From: Phyto melanocephala
Lineage: Eukaryota > Arthropoda > Insecta > Diptera > Rhinophoridae
Reading direction: 5' to 3'
DNA: 64,000 nucleotides
Assembly (NCBI GenBank): GCA_941918925.1
Contig: OW799235.1
Coordinates: forward strand, 35,920,701 to 35,984,700
Of this stretch, positions 11,083 to 23,005 are shown in pieces. Both the position numbers and the translations under genes were made by a program. Positions within the stretch are counted from its first letter, which is position 1; every line of letters begins with the position of its first letter. The notes beneath the pieces were generated by a model. That model had not been told where the DNA came from. It searched no databases and saw only the letters and a list, made by a program, of their open reading frames with translations.

Positions 11083-11640
11083 ACACCCATAAAGTGTATA
11101 TATTCTATAGGCTTATGAATAGGGGTGTCGGTTGAATATTGTCCATCTGTCCGTGCATATGTTGAAATCAGTTTTGTGAAGCCCCCCGATATTAGCCAAA
11201 TCCACGTGTAGTATCAAATTATCAGAAATATATGAAAGTATTTAGATTGGTATTGAAATCCAGCATAATCGCCATGTAGTTTTCTGAGATATGAGCAAAT
11301 AAAAATTTTTTTAGACCTTCTATAATTTATAGGCTTGCTTTTGACAATTTATAGATATATTTAGAGAAGTTCGGAAAAATTTTGATAAATCGGTCACAAG
11401 CCGACAAGGTTATAGCTAAAAAATTATTAAGAAAAATTATTATTTTTTAATTATATCAGGCTCCTAGATAATTTTTGGTCACGTTAAAGACACCAAATTA
11501 TAAACCGTGGTCTTAGAATTTATTTCTAAGAAGAAAAAAATATAAGTCGGTTTCAAACTAACTGAGATATAAGCACAAAAAATACAGCTGCTTTGGCGTT
11601 TTTTCTAAAATTTAAAAACGAAAATTGTTTTTTTTCAGTT
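11083..11640 (+). mobile_element. DINE-1/Helentron-like group II relic
   Basis: Shows the CCATAAAGTGTATATATTCT core, a GTCCATCTGTCCGTG tract, a TGTTGAAATCA block, GTGAAGCCCCCCGATAT and the ATGTAGTTTTCTGAGATATG module. The 3' hairpin end is not recognisable. Non-coding. Confidence 0.6.
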
Positions 11641-11810
11641 CTTATATCGCCGAGAGCTCATGAAAATGAAAGGACTTGACCAGTAGAATACAGTAAGCTA
11701 TTAAAAAGTGTACAATCCAAGATGGCGTCTGAAGAAAAATGGCAGACTTATTTAAACCAATCAAATGAAAGGGCTTGACTAGTAGAATACAGTTTACCGA
11801 AGAGGGCGTA
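11641..11810 (+). repeat. Short dispersed repeat with a duplicated motif
   Basis: ACTTGACCAGTAGAATACAG and GCTTGACTAGTAGAATACAG occur about 100 bp apart. The same motif appears at 21320 and, inverted, near 52650, so it belongs to a dispersed repeat, perhaps a third Helentron-like group. Confidence 0.45.
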
Positions 11811-13290
11811 GGAAATAATGAACAGTAATATAACATAACATCACAAGAATGAACTAAAATTAACAATTTCAAATAGGATAACTTTTCAACAAAAGCAAAA
11901 GTAGTTACAGTGGTTTTGAAGTCGACTTCAATACCAAACGATCTGTCGAAACAATACTTTTTATAGCAAAGCGTTGATGCCACTTTTTGTTCAATTTGAT
12001 GCGTACAAATTTTATGTACATGAGAATTTTTGAAAAAAAAAAAAAAATATATAATTCCTCGCAATTTAACTTAGCTTTCTACTAGACACAATGAAAATAA
12101 GACTCATATGAATAGAAATTTTAAGCTAATGATGAAATTATGCCTAAAGATATCTTGAATAAACAAAATTCGTATTCGTTAATTGTCTCGTGTTGGTAAC
12201 TGACTAGAGAGTGAAATTGTATCACCAAGTAGTCGACATGTTTAAGAATGGATAACAGTTACTAGTGTTAAATGGTATTTAATACATATTCTCCACCAAC
12301 ATATAAAATTTACTGTTAGGATATAACGCTTATTAATCGCATATCAGACAGTATTTTCTCGTCAATCAGTTTAAAGAAGAATGTAGAATTTCAATACGCT
12401 TTCTCTTCTCAAGCTCGCTAGAAGTTTTAAAGAGCAGAAAGAACTGTGACACAGTTTAACAATATCTAACCCATAACGGACTAATTGAATCGTGATTTAT
12501 ACAATATACATAAGTTGGTACATATTATATTACTAACTATTGAGTTAAATAAATAGATGTTAAATGAAAAGTGCATGACCGAATATGATTTATTTTTTAA
12601 ACATTTTCAAAACGACTGCATATCTTGAAAGTTCTGATTACTAGAAAAATGGAATTGAATACATTGTTGTGCTTCTTTGTATCTTGTTTTACTGCAAACA
12701 TTTGTGTACGTACTCGTATACGACCTAAGTACATCAATACCTTTTTTATATCTACTAACAGACAACAACAAAAAAATAAAATAAAATAAACAAACGTTAT
12801 GACTAGGATTTATTAAGTTTGTTATTGGATTTGTAGAACATCGGACTGAATATTTTTCTAAGAGTTCAACGAGCGAAATGGCAAAGTTATATAATTTATT
12901 AATGACATTTTTAATTTACAACAACATGATAACATGATATTACATATTGTTATATTAAAGTAAATAACTAGCGTTGAATAAATTATTTTTTCGATAAAAT
13001 TAGATTTTGGATTTTCAAAGAGAAAATATTTCTTTTCTATAGGAAAAATAACAATCCAAGCCCCCATAATACCGAAATACTCGTACATAGTCATGTAGCA
13101 TTTTTAAATATTTGTCAAACGTACACACATAATAGTAAGTATATTAAATAATATTTTCATTTTAATTTTTGTTCAGTTGAACAATGTCCGTCTCTGAACT
13201 TTAGTGGTGAGTGAAAAAAGTTCGACACAGCTAAATTCAGAACTACCAGTTGTTCATTCTTTTTTGTTTAAGTATACAATACTTCAGTAC

Positions 13291-13321
<31 letters not shown>

Positions 13322-14400
13322 TGTATGTATGTATGTATGTATGTATGTATGTATGTATGTATGTATGTACAACAAGGTGTGTAAGTATGTTTTTCCAACA
13401 CTTGTGTCAGCATAAAATCCTTAAGTTTTCCATTATCCAAAAACATTTTGTTAGATTCTGTTAGACATGTTGGTGTGTTTGTGCATGTACACGTATGTAG
13501 GGTACAATTCTCAAGTTCTTACGTGTGGATACGTAAAATGCTAGCACTGAGTACTAAAAGGAACTTTTATGTGTGTGAACAGCTGATAATAAACTTTAAT
13601 ACATTTTCATTTCTCTTTTCTTTATTATAATTTACTTTAACTTCCGGGATTAAGAATAAAATACAAGATTATTTATAATAAATGTCTGGAAAAGTTTCTT
13701 GACTTAATAATTTTAAATTTTTAGAAGTAATATCCCAGCATTTTATATTCTTCGCTTAAAAAAAAAACCCATTTTGAATACTACAATATTCACATAGCAT
13801 TTGTTTGTTAAATATGCAGTACTTAAAGAGTGTATAAAACAGGATATATTGCGACATATAATAAAATGGGACACTTTAAGCACAGCTACTACAACTAACT
13901 ACAGAATGTGAGAGGGTCAACCTTTCCACTGTTTTGCTGCTGCAATGTAAAATTCTATAAAGTTTTATATAAATTTATAATAACAGCCAACGCAATGCTT
14001 TATAAAATTTGGTAGCTTTAAATACTAGAAAGATATAAGACATAAGTGCAAATTTTTTTAGCTATAAATTTAGAAATTTCATGATGAAGTTGTTATGAAA
14101 CTCTGAAATGGTGCGTGTAATTTTGGGTGTTTGGGGCACACACAGAATATGAAATAATGTGGTGTAAATGGCTAAAACTGTTAGGTAACGATTTAGTTAT
14201 AAGTAATTAATAAATCGCAAGCCGTAATTACGGTTAGTTTGTACTTATAAGCTACATCAAAGGGTAAAGTAAAAGTAAAAATATTCAACTTTAGAAATAC
14301 AACAACTTAAATTACAAACACAACTTTACAATTATGAGAAAACCGAGTGGAACGAACAATGCTAAGTCCAATCATGCTAAGTATTAAAAATTTTAAGTAT
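11811..14400. other. AT-rich single-copy-looking stretch
   Basis: No gene was recognised apart from the microsatellite at 13288-13370. Confidence 0.45.
13288..13370. repeat. (TATG)n microsatellite, about 20 units
   Basis: A nearly perfect TATG tetranucleotide run. It creates artificial Tyr/Val/Cys/Met-rich reading frames on both strands that should not be called genes. Confidence 0.95.
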
Positions 14401-14877
14401 AACAAGTAAGAGCACTATATTCGGCTGTGTCGAATTTTTGATACTCACCACCAACTTTATGTACTTTTGTAACATATATTTTATTATTTTCTAAGTAACT
14501 GTAATCGCTATGGAATTATCTCTTTATACTAAATTATGTATCACTTTCTTTATATAACTTCGATATGCTATTAAAATATTTTCGTAAATTTTATCTTTCA
14601 CTGAAACTGGGCGTTTAAGTCGGCGTGTCAAAGTGGTCTGGCTGATAAATTCAACTTAGATATTTCAATTTAGAGTTCCTTATTCTTGCAAAATCTTTGT
14701 CCATAAAGAATTTATACGAATTTAGGATAAAGTGTTTTATGGGAGGTAGACGTTAAAGAAGGCGTGTCACCTTCATTTTCTGTCATAACAATAACATTGG
14801 CTAGAAAGCTATATGAACGAAATTATTAAACAGTAGATTACGTGAAAGGTGGGCGTTATAGTAGGCGTGTCGAAGTA
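14401..14877 (-). mobile_element. DINE-1/Helentron-like group I element, cut by a mariner-type insertion
   Basis: Starts AACAAGTAAGAGCACTATAT with an ATTCGGC hairpin and CACCACC, then GTGGGCGTTATAGTAGGCGT. It stops at the TA where the 14878-15723 element begins. The expected continuation is not obvious beyond 15725. Confidence 0.75.
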
Positions 14878-15723
14878 AAGGGTGGGTAAATTTTAATGAC
14901 CGATGTTGATTTTCAATAAAACAAAAATTATTTAGGAAATTATTGTCAATTCTTTTTATTATGATAATATTAGTATAGTTCAATTATGTACGGAACAAAA
15001 TATAGGCCAAATAGGCGCCGCGAACTCGCTGAGGCATAAACGAGGTTCTATGCCGGTAATGTGCCGAATATTTTCTCATCCATTAGCTTTTAAATTGTTG
15101 CTGTCTCATCGACAGCAACATTTTCTTTCAAATAATCCCAAAGAAAAAAGTCCAACGGAATCAAATAACATGATCTTGGCGGCCAATTGACATCGCCACC
15201 CCGTGAGATAACACGGCCATTGAATTTGTCGCACAAAAGAGCCATTGTTTCGTTAGCTGTGTGGCAAGTGGCACCGTCCTGTTGAAACCACATATCGTTC
15301 ACATCCATATCTTCCTATTCGGGCCATAAAAAGTTCGTTATCATCTCACGATAGCTAACACCATTCACAGTAACCGCCTGACGGGCATATTTTGGAAAAA
15401 AAAAACGGCCCGATGATGTTTTTCGACAATCACTCTTGGATTATCATTCGCTCAGATGCGCCCATTCTGCTTATTGACACGAATCCACTGAAGTAAAAAT
15501 GTGCCTTATCATTTAATATGATTTCACACGGTATGTATTTTGATTTGAACGCCCATTTTCATAATTAGCCTGAATAACTTTAACGCGTTGCTCAATTGTG
15601 TATCTTTCCATGGTTAAATTGAGTTTGTCTGAAATTGAGAAATATCAAATGAAATGCAGAAAAAAACTTGACGCTTAGGTTTGGTTCACATTAAAAATCG
15701 GCCCTTAAAATTTTACCACCCTT
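14878..15723 (-). mobile_element. Mariner-type (IS630/Tc1/mariner) element with decayed transposase
   Basis: An 846-bp element flanked by TA at 14876-14877 and 15724-15725. Its ends are related inverted repeats, AAGGGTGGGTAAATTTTAA on the left and the inverted complement of TTAAAATTTTACCACCCTT on the right. It carries a transposase relic on the minus strand and appears internally deleted. Confidence 0.8.
15000..15612 (-). pseudogene. Mariner-type transposase relic (DUF4817-type HTH plus DDE core)
   Basis: The start near 15612 reads MERYTIEQRVKVIQ, the N-terminal helix-turn-helix typical of the DUF4817 mariner-like family. The reading then jumps to the catalytic region. The clearest open segment (15308 to 15090) has WFQQDGATCHTANETM with the second catalytic Asp, then GDVNWPPRSC and PLDFFLWDYLKE. 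Stops and frame changes occur on both sides and the central part is shortened, so no active enzyme is made. Confidence 0.82.
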
Positions 15724-15725
15724 TA

Positions 15726-16803
15726 TATATAAAAAAAAAACTTTTTTATTAGCCATCTAAAGTGTGTCACTTTTTAAGAAAACATTCTAGTAATCTCACC
15801 TCACCTATAATCTTTTAGGCAAATAGTAAATATTTATAAATTAACATATAAATTAACTACCCTTAATGAATGACGCAATTAAAAGTTTCTTCGTATGACT
15901 TATTATGTTGTGGAATATTTCGTACATCCATTTACAATTTAAATTTCTTCAGGGATTTTATTTTAAACAGGATTAGGGATTACTTTAATACTCAATTCAA
16001 AGTAAAAGGGGTATACACAGTTAGTGTCACATATAAAATAAATATATACTCGTACACGAAAAAGTCATTAGGTCTGTGCGGAGTAAAATTAAATTTCAAT
16101 CTTAAAATACCTTGTTAATTATAGCAAGATGGTGTGAGACATAAAATTATGCGCGTTGTGTATGTCGTGTAAAAACAAACGAATATATTTGAATTTAAGT
16201 TGTCATTTCATAATCCCTTAACCAAATATGTACATAGTATGTATGTACAGTGTGTACAATATACATTTGAACTCATTCTCCGTATCAAAAGCATTCGTAT
16301 GCTTACATAAGTACTTTAGACTTGTACAAACAAATTTTTAAATATTCTCAAGACGCAAATAAACCAATTAACATTCACCAAAATCCAATTTCGCAGTAAG
16401 TACCTGGAATAAACATTCTCTGTGTTTACATTACCTGGAGTACAAGTAATTTCCTTTACAGTCCTAAGACCAAAAATACAAAACTCATTTTGATTTCAAC
16501 TTTTCGATGCGAAAATATTTGTGCGTTTGCTCGCTGACTTGAACAATTCTAAGCAAATATTCATCCAAAAAGAGAAGTGAATAAAAGAACTTTAAAAACA
16601 AGAAACAAAATGAAATGAAAATGTCAATTCATACAAGAGGATACACTTGAGATATTCGAAGTGCCCTTGAAGTTGGATACCAACTTGGATTTGACATTTC
16701 CCAAGCTATTTTGTTTTACGGGAAAGGGTATTTCAGAAATATGCAATTTTTTTTAGCTACATACATATAAATACATAAATATATAAATGTATGTATAAAG
16801 AAA
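15726..16803. other. AT-rich non-coding stretch
   Basis: No gene or repeat terminus was recognised. Confidence 0.45.
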
Positions 16804-17430
16804 TCTATATATATAAAGGTGAAACTCTGTCTGTCTGTGTGTGTGTGTGTTAGCTATAGACTCCGTAACTGTAAAACCGACCGGACTCAAACTTTGGAAA
16901 GTTGTACATATTCCAGGGAGTGTTTATGGGTGGTAAAAAGTGGGCGGTGCCACTCCCATAAAAAATTAGTTATCATTTTTAGCTACTTGCACGACATCGA
17001 TTTTTCTAAAACTTTGCACACACATATTTAGCTGTCATGACTATATAATTTCGTGATTAGAAAAGTAGGCACTGCCACGCCCAAAAAAAAAAAAATTATA
17101 ATTATAAGGTATTTGCACTGGGCCGAATTTTCTGAAACTTTGTACACATATTGAGATATCATGACTTTAAAATTTCAAGATTAGAAAAGTGGGCAGTGCC
17201 ACGCCCATAAAAAAGTTAACATTTTTAGCTACTTGAACTTCACCGATTTTTCTGAAACTTTGCACACATATTAAACTGACATGACTATACAGTTTTGTGA
17301 TTAGAAAAGTGGGCAGTGCCACGCCCATAAAAAAGTTATTACTTTTATCCTTGCACTTGATATTCAATTAAAATTCAGAATTTATTTTTATTCATTATGG
17401 GGCGTAGCAACGCGCGCCGGTCTTGGTTAG
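16804..17430 (+). mobile_element. Helitron-like non-autonomous element, complete copy
   Basis: A 627-bp copy. It begins TCTATATATATAAAGGTG after an A and ends GGTTAG before a T. A GC-rich 3' segment (GGCGTAGCAACGCGCGCC, able to form a short stem) precedes the end. The body is four diverged modules of about 120 bp with GCCACGCCCATAAAAAA and GAAACTTTGCACACATAT. The same 5' module occurs at 1282 and 39223. The terminal TTAG differs from the canonical CTRR. Confidence 0.65.
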
Positions 17431-18887
17431 TTATATATAAAAAAGAAATAAAATTGTACAGTTTTATTAATAATCAAAGTTCATATGTGTTGTTGTCATT
17501 AAGTGTATTGCTGTATTGGCACTATTTTTCTACAAGTTAACAATAGTGCATTTTCTTGTTGGTAATTTCATTTAAACAATTTTTGAAGGCAATAAAATTT
17601 TATTTCATATGTGCATATGTTTTTGAAATTAATTAGATTTATACAGAGATGGAAATTTAATTTTTTTCATCTTAAATTTTTTACGAAATATTGTTTATAT
17701 TGTAAAATGGGTTTTAAGTAATTTTAAACTCTGCGAAATATTGTTTATATTGTAAAATGGGTTTTAAGTAATTTTAATAAGTGATAACTGTCAAGCAGAA
17801 AACTTTTTCACATTATTTTTTTTTTATTTCAATAACATCAAATATTTTAATTAAGTCAGGTAAAAATAGAAAAATGGAGAATAGGACTTAAACCTAAACC
17901 TTCTTGATTAATTGGAGCATACTAATGCACATAAGTATACCTACACATACATGTGTATGTGTAAAAAAAATACATGTATATCAATTAATTTTAAATGTTA
18001 CACATTTAATCAGTATCAGCCTTAAAAGCTATATCTATCGGTTTCTTACATTGATACCAGTAGACATTTCCTATATAAACAACAACTTTGAAAGAGAGGC
18101 AAATGGCGTTTTGTTCTTTGACATTAATGTTGCATGTTTTTTGTCCATTTTACTTTTTGTGTTCTTTGCTACAAAAAAGGTTAATAAATTATATGTTCTT
18201 TTATAAACACGTCGGACAGACATCTGTAAAAGTTACATATTTTATTCTTAATTCTATGAAGCTAAGGGTATGGTATACTACACCTTTTAATTTGTAGAAA
18301 ACGAATAATTTATGTCTTGTCCGCACTTGTTGATAAAAAATACAAATTATTTAAAATGAAAACAAAAGTAGACGATATTAATAAAAATATAGATGATAAT
18401 AAGTTTATACAGTTGTAGGAAAAAAGGATTAGACTTTTGTTCTACTGAGATCATAAAAATGGTAACATTTTGAGAGGGTGTGGGTGGGCAACCTTTAAAT
18501 AATGTTATCTAATTACATACATGGCAGCATTTATGGAAATTAAAAGCCATAAATTATACTAATCTCTTTCTGTGGGTTTTAAAGTGTTTTATTTTTAGAT
18601 TTTGTAAGTAACTGTATAAGCTAAATTCTAAAAATGTTGTTATTTATTACGAAAAAAATAAAATAGCACACCCAGGCAGGTTTGAAGATGGCAAAAGGCA
18701 AAATTTATTATTTTCACATTTGTACATAAGTACGTTTAATTTTATTTTAAATACAGGAATTGTTTAACATTAAAATTTTAATTTCTTCAAACGTGAGGAG
18801 AGTAAATCGAAATTTTTTTTTATAAAAAAAAGGAAATTATTAAAAAAATTTTAATAGATGAAAAACAAAATTTATCAAATTTTATAT
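17431..18887. other. AT-rich non-coding stretch
   Basis: No gene was recognised. It contains the 50-bp tandem duplication at 17684-17783. Confidence 0.45.
17684..17783. repeat. 50-bp tandem duplication
   Basis: CGAAATATTGTTTATATTGT through GTTTTAAGTAATTTTAA is repeated once with a 50-bp period and almost no differences, indicating a recent local duplication. Confidence 0.9.
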
Positions 18888-19136
18888 CTGTGGCTTGGAG
18901 CTAAAAGGGCCAATGTCAAAATATTTACTTTTGAGAAAATTGGAATTGAACTTCAACTTTTATAGATGCTTTCATAGTGCCATTGGCCAGCATTTTATTT
19001 ATGAAGCTGTTCTGGGTTAAGTATGACTTTAGCTGTTTTACCATAATGAAATAAAGCAAGAAAACAAATCTAATGCAATGATTAACTCAAAAGAGCAAAA
19101 AAAAATGACATTGGCCCTTTTAGTTCCAAGCCACAG
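18888..19136. mobile_element. MITE with CTGTGGCTTGGAGC termini
   Basis: A 249-bp element with inverted termini of about 31 bp: CTGTGGCTTGGAGCTAAAAG on the left and its complement with one change on the right, followed inward by GGCCAATGTCA. ATAT lies on both flanks. No coding sequence. A terminal fragment of a second copy lies at 53713-53779. Confidence 0.85.
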
Positions 19137-19377
19137 ATATATATGAGAAAAATTTTCATTAATAAAGGTAATAATAAAAATTTACCATATTTTCCCTCAA
19201 TAACGCGTTTGTTGAAAAATAAAAAATTTTAAGTTAAGAAAATTTTAATGGAAATAAAAAAAAAAATAATTAGCATTGAACTTTACATATGCGTTTATGT
19301 TGAAGGCCGCCTTTACTACAATACGATATTTGTATCGTTTAAATAAAAATCTCTGGCAACGCTGCTTGTATTATTTT

Positions 19378-20326
19378 TATACCCGCCACCAAAAAAATGG
19401 TGGGGGTATAATCATTTTGTCAGTCCGTTTGTAACACATCGAAATATCCATTTAAGACCCCATAAAGTATATATTTCCTGAGCCTTGGTTTCATTTTATG
19501 ACGATTTAGCTATGTCCGCCAGTTTGTCCTTCTGTCCCTCTGTTGAAAGCACGATAGAGTTCGAACCGAAAAAGTGAGGGAGCTCAAATTTAGCTAAAAT
19601 ATTTCCAATACACACAGTATATTTTATTGAAAATTAGCTAAGTCGGGATATTAGAAAGAGAGTTATAGCTCGTAATGCAAGAGTAGGTCAAAAAACTTTC
19701 CTTTCAACACCAAATAAAATGCAATTGTGTCCAAGCGCATAAACGTAGAGCCATGAAGTTTTGAATTTATATTTCCTGAGTAAAAAAATATCTTTCCCTA
19801 TGAGTTAATAAAGGAGTTATAGATAAAAATATACTTATCACGAAATCTACTGTTAACGAAATTTAAAATCTCATAAAACCGACAAAATTAGAGGTATGAT
19901 TTTGAAATTTCGCTTATGTGGCCTTCTAGTTAATGTTTTGTTATGCCAGAAAATGAAGGTGACACGCCCACTTTAACTCCTACCTTTCATATAACGCTTG
20001 ATATTAAATTCATACAATATCTCTATGGACAAAGTTTTGAAAGAAAAAAGGACTACATTAAAATATCTTAGTTGTATTTATTACCAGAAACTATATTGAC
20101 ACGCCTACTTTAACGCCGACTTTCATTGAAAGACTATATATACGAAAATCTTTTAATAGTATATTAAAGTTATACAAATAAAGTGATACACATTTTAGTA
20201 TAAAGTGATTATTCCATAGCAATTAGAGTTAATAACAATATAATAAATGTTGTGCTATTAATGTACATTAAGTTGGTGGTGGGTATGTAAGATTCGGCAC
20301 AGCCGAATAAAGTGGTCTTTTTGTTT
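19378..20326 (+). mobile_element. DINE-1/Helentron-like element, group I, near full length
   Basis: Begins TATACCCGCCACC, which folds with GGTGGGGGTATA. Next come the CCCATAAAGTATATAT core and a GTCCTTCTGTCCCTCTGTTG tract (the (TA)n - core - (GTCY)n order of mini-me/DINE-1). Two CACGCCCACTTTAAC-type modules follow. The 3' end has ATTCGGCACAGCCGAAT (7-bp stem) and a diverged terminus. A copy without the mariner-type insertion seen in three others. Non-coding. Confidence 0.82.
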
Positions 20327-20672
20327 ATCATTTTTATGTATAGACGCAACATTTTGATATAATCATTATTTTGTTAATATTTTTATTAATTTAGGGGAGC
20401 TGATTAAGTCTCTTGAGATATCATACTTCACTTAATTTTATTTCCAACTGTAAATTTTTATTACACAATCAGTTTGTTTAGATTGGATGCTATAAAAATT
20501 TAATTGTTCAAATTAATTGATGAGCATAAATTCTCTCACAAACAAAAACTTATTGATGCTAAAAATTTAAATTTTCCTATTCTTTTATACATATTTCCCT
20601 TAATATTTTATATTTATATTTTAAACATGCACACGCACACATGGATGTTTAATACACATACGGTTTACATAT
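20327..20672. other. AT-rich stretch, nothing recognised
   Basis: No coding or repeat signature between the Helentron-like copy and the next MITE. Confidence 0.45.
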
Positions 20673-20891
20673 CGATGCCTTACTTCCTCAACCTCGTTAC
20701 TTAAAAAATACGGTTTTGACTTTTTCATATCAAACGATTTGTTAATATACATACATAAATACAATTAATTCTTTAATAATTGCATTTAAACTTTTAACCA
20801 AACACCGAAGTATAAAAAGATGAACCGTTTTTTTATACTCTCCTGAAAAAATTTATTTTTTAAGATACGAGGTTGAGGAAGTAAGGCATCG
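20673..20891. mobile_element. MITE with CGATGCCTTACTTCC termini
   Basis: A 219-bp element with inverted ends: CGATGCCTTACTTCCTCAAC with CTCGT on the left, and GAGGTTGAGGAAGTAAGGCA on the right. The ends match almost perfectly for about 26 bp. The target duplication is unclear (ACAT on both sides is possible). No coding sequence. Confidence 0.8.
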
Positions 20892-21289
20892 ACATGCATT
20901 TTTATTAGGGTTGCCAGGAGTTAAAAAAAATATAACGCTAAGTTAATAGTATATATCGAAGAATATGTTAATGGTTTTTTTTTGTTTCTTTACGATTGGC
21001 AGATGTTTACAGGTCATTATAATATAATTTCCCTTTATGGATCCGCACTTGATCACAATTTGTTTTTAATTTTGATTAACGATACATTCTTTTAAATACT
21101 TGATGCAACCCAGCGGTGCCATTCTTTGGGTAGTTTTTAGTTTCTAAGATGACCGCCTCTTCGAAAAATTTTATATTAGTCTAATAATTGAAACGGTTGC
21201 TACTTCAACTCGCTCAATATATCGAGTGAAAGATCTTAAGATCTTCTTAAAAAAGATCTTAAACTTTAAAGAATAGGGGAAAATTGTTT
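20892..21289. other. Non-coding stretch
   Basis: No gene recognised. An AAGATCTTAAGATCTTC-like short palindrome lies near 21230-21260. Confidence 0.4.
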
Positions 21290-21875
21290 TCATAACACTA
21301 TTAGTATGAGTATGAATTGAAAAGGCTTGCCCAGTAGAAGGCAATTAAGTAATTTAAAAACCTCAAATCTAGGCTACAATGTCATATTTGGCATTATCAA
21401 GATAAGCACTCATACGTCTTTTTAAAGAAAAATTATATTCAATAATTATGAAAATTTTAAACTCTTTATCTCATATTCATATAATTTCCCTATTGACATA
21501 GATTTTCAAATAATAATAAACGACTCTATATAGAAATATCTATGTTGATTTTATCAGTAGAAAATACCTTGACACACGTACTTCAACGCCCACTTCTCAC
21601 ATATAGGCACCAAATTATACTATTCAGATTACGTAAAAAATCAGTCAGTAGTATTATTTCTAATGTAGAATTCTTAATGTTTCATTGTAAGACTAAATTT
21701 AAGGAAATAAGTTAATAGCAAATCGAAGTTATACAACAAAGTTATACATGTTTTTGTATAAAGAGATTATTCCATAGCGATTACTCTTAATAATAAATTT
21801 TGTGCTATTAAAGCACACAAAATTGGTGTTAGGTATAAAAAATTCGGCAGGGCCGAATATAATGCTTTTTTGTAA
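21290..21875 (+). mobile_element. DINE-1/Helentron-like group I relic
   Basis: Ends with GGTATAAAAAATTCGGCAGGGCCGAAT, the group I 3' hairpin. Upstream are TTGACACACGTACTTCAACG, a CCATAGCGATTACTC block and other group I modules, all diverged. The 5' boundary is uncertain. Confidence 0.6.
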
Positions 21876-22789
21876 CTATGTATATAGTTATATATTTTTA
21901 ACTTTAAATATGAAAAGTTTATTAAATAGTAATTTTTTTACTATATTTATTTAATATTAAATAAATAAAAAATCATTTTTAATTAAAAAATTAAATAAGA
22001 TCTTCAAGTAACATGTATGGTTGTAGATGTTCTCACTTTATATCCAAAATATACAATTGAGCAGCCACCAGAGTTTCTGCCACCTCTGTTAGAATTGTAT
22101 GTAACTAGGAACTCAGCTTTCAATATCGAAAGTTATGTATTAAAATACTAAAAGTTTATATTTTAGTACGAAAAAAAACTCAAGATATTAAAAAAAACAC
22201 AAAAATTTAAAGTTTAACTTCCACTTTATTGTTTTTATTTAATTTTTTAATTTTAACTACAGCTCTGCATCAACTAATATGTACATATACTTTATATTAA
22301 GTGCATAAAATAATCTATTTCTTCATATATAAAAAAAATATACCAGAAAGGGTATTCGGCCGTTCTGAATCTAATAAAAATCTTCACCTTTATGTAGGTA
22401 TAACGACCATATCGTAGCGTAGTCTTGATTTAAGATTTAATGTTTTAAAGTGTTTTATATTTTATTGCTTTCATTTAATACCAATAACCTTTTTGGTTCT
22501 CTAGAGGCTAAAAAAAATCGATTTTTCTTTGGTGCTTAGTATATAACTGCTTTGTCATTTTTCAGACCTCGGCTTGCAATCTGATGTCTTTATCATATTC
22601 AAAAAATTTATATGAGCTTGACTTGATAATTTAAAAAATATATATATTTTTCCAAATTATTTTGGTAGCCCTAGAGGCATATCGTATATATAAATAGCAA
22701 CAAAGGTGTCAGTAAATTACCCTATTGCAAAAAAAAAAAAAATAATAATAATAATTTTATTAATAAAAATATAGAAAGACAAAGTCGTA
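21876..22789. other. AT-rich stretch with one short ORF and repeat relics
   Basis: Contains the small ORF at 22017-22151 and, near 22350-22372, a GGTATTCGGCCGTTCTGAAT segment that looks like a decayed Helentron hairpin. Nothing else was recognised. Confidence 0.4.
22017..22151 (+). CDS. Unidentified 44-codon ORF, possibly an exon or a relic
   Basis: ATG to TAA. Residues include YPKYTIEQPPEFLPPLLELY, followed by TRNSAFNIESYVLKY. The composition is more protein-like (Pro, Glu, aromatic residues, few Lys/Asn runs) than chance ORFs nearby. The frame stays open for six more codons upstream of the ATG. I do not recognise a family. It could be a lone exon, a transposase relic or chance. Confidence 0.2.
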   Translation: MVVDVLTLYPKYTIEQPPEFLPPLLELYVTRNSAFNIESYVLKY

Positions 22790-23005
22790 TTTATTTACTC
22801 ATATCTTCAAAAGTTACAAAGTGATTTTTCTGGATTTTAACAGCGGCTTATTCCTGAATATTTCTAAATAAAAACTAATGCCAAATATCTATAGATCCCT
22901 GAAAGATGTTGGGGATTTTAAAATTTTACTGTATATTGCAGAAATTACAAAGTTATTTATACCCTTGATACCAAAAGTGAAGGATGCACATAAAGTAAGT
23001 ATATC
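22790..23005 (-). mobile_element. Decayed group II Helentron-like relic
   Basis: Matches the group II order in diverged form: ACTCATATCTTCAAAAGTTA, TTCCTGAATATTTC, then GAAATTACAAAGTTATTTAT with ACCCTTGATACC. Confidence 0.45.

Noticed and set aside
13204..13464. Overlapping ORFs on both strands across the TATG microsatellite
   Set aside because: Frames are open only because the tetranucleotide repeat has no stop; the peptides are simple Tyr/Val/Cys/Met or His/Thr/Ile repeats.
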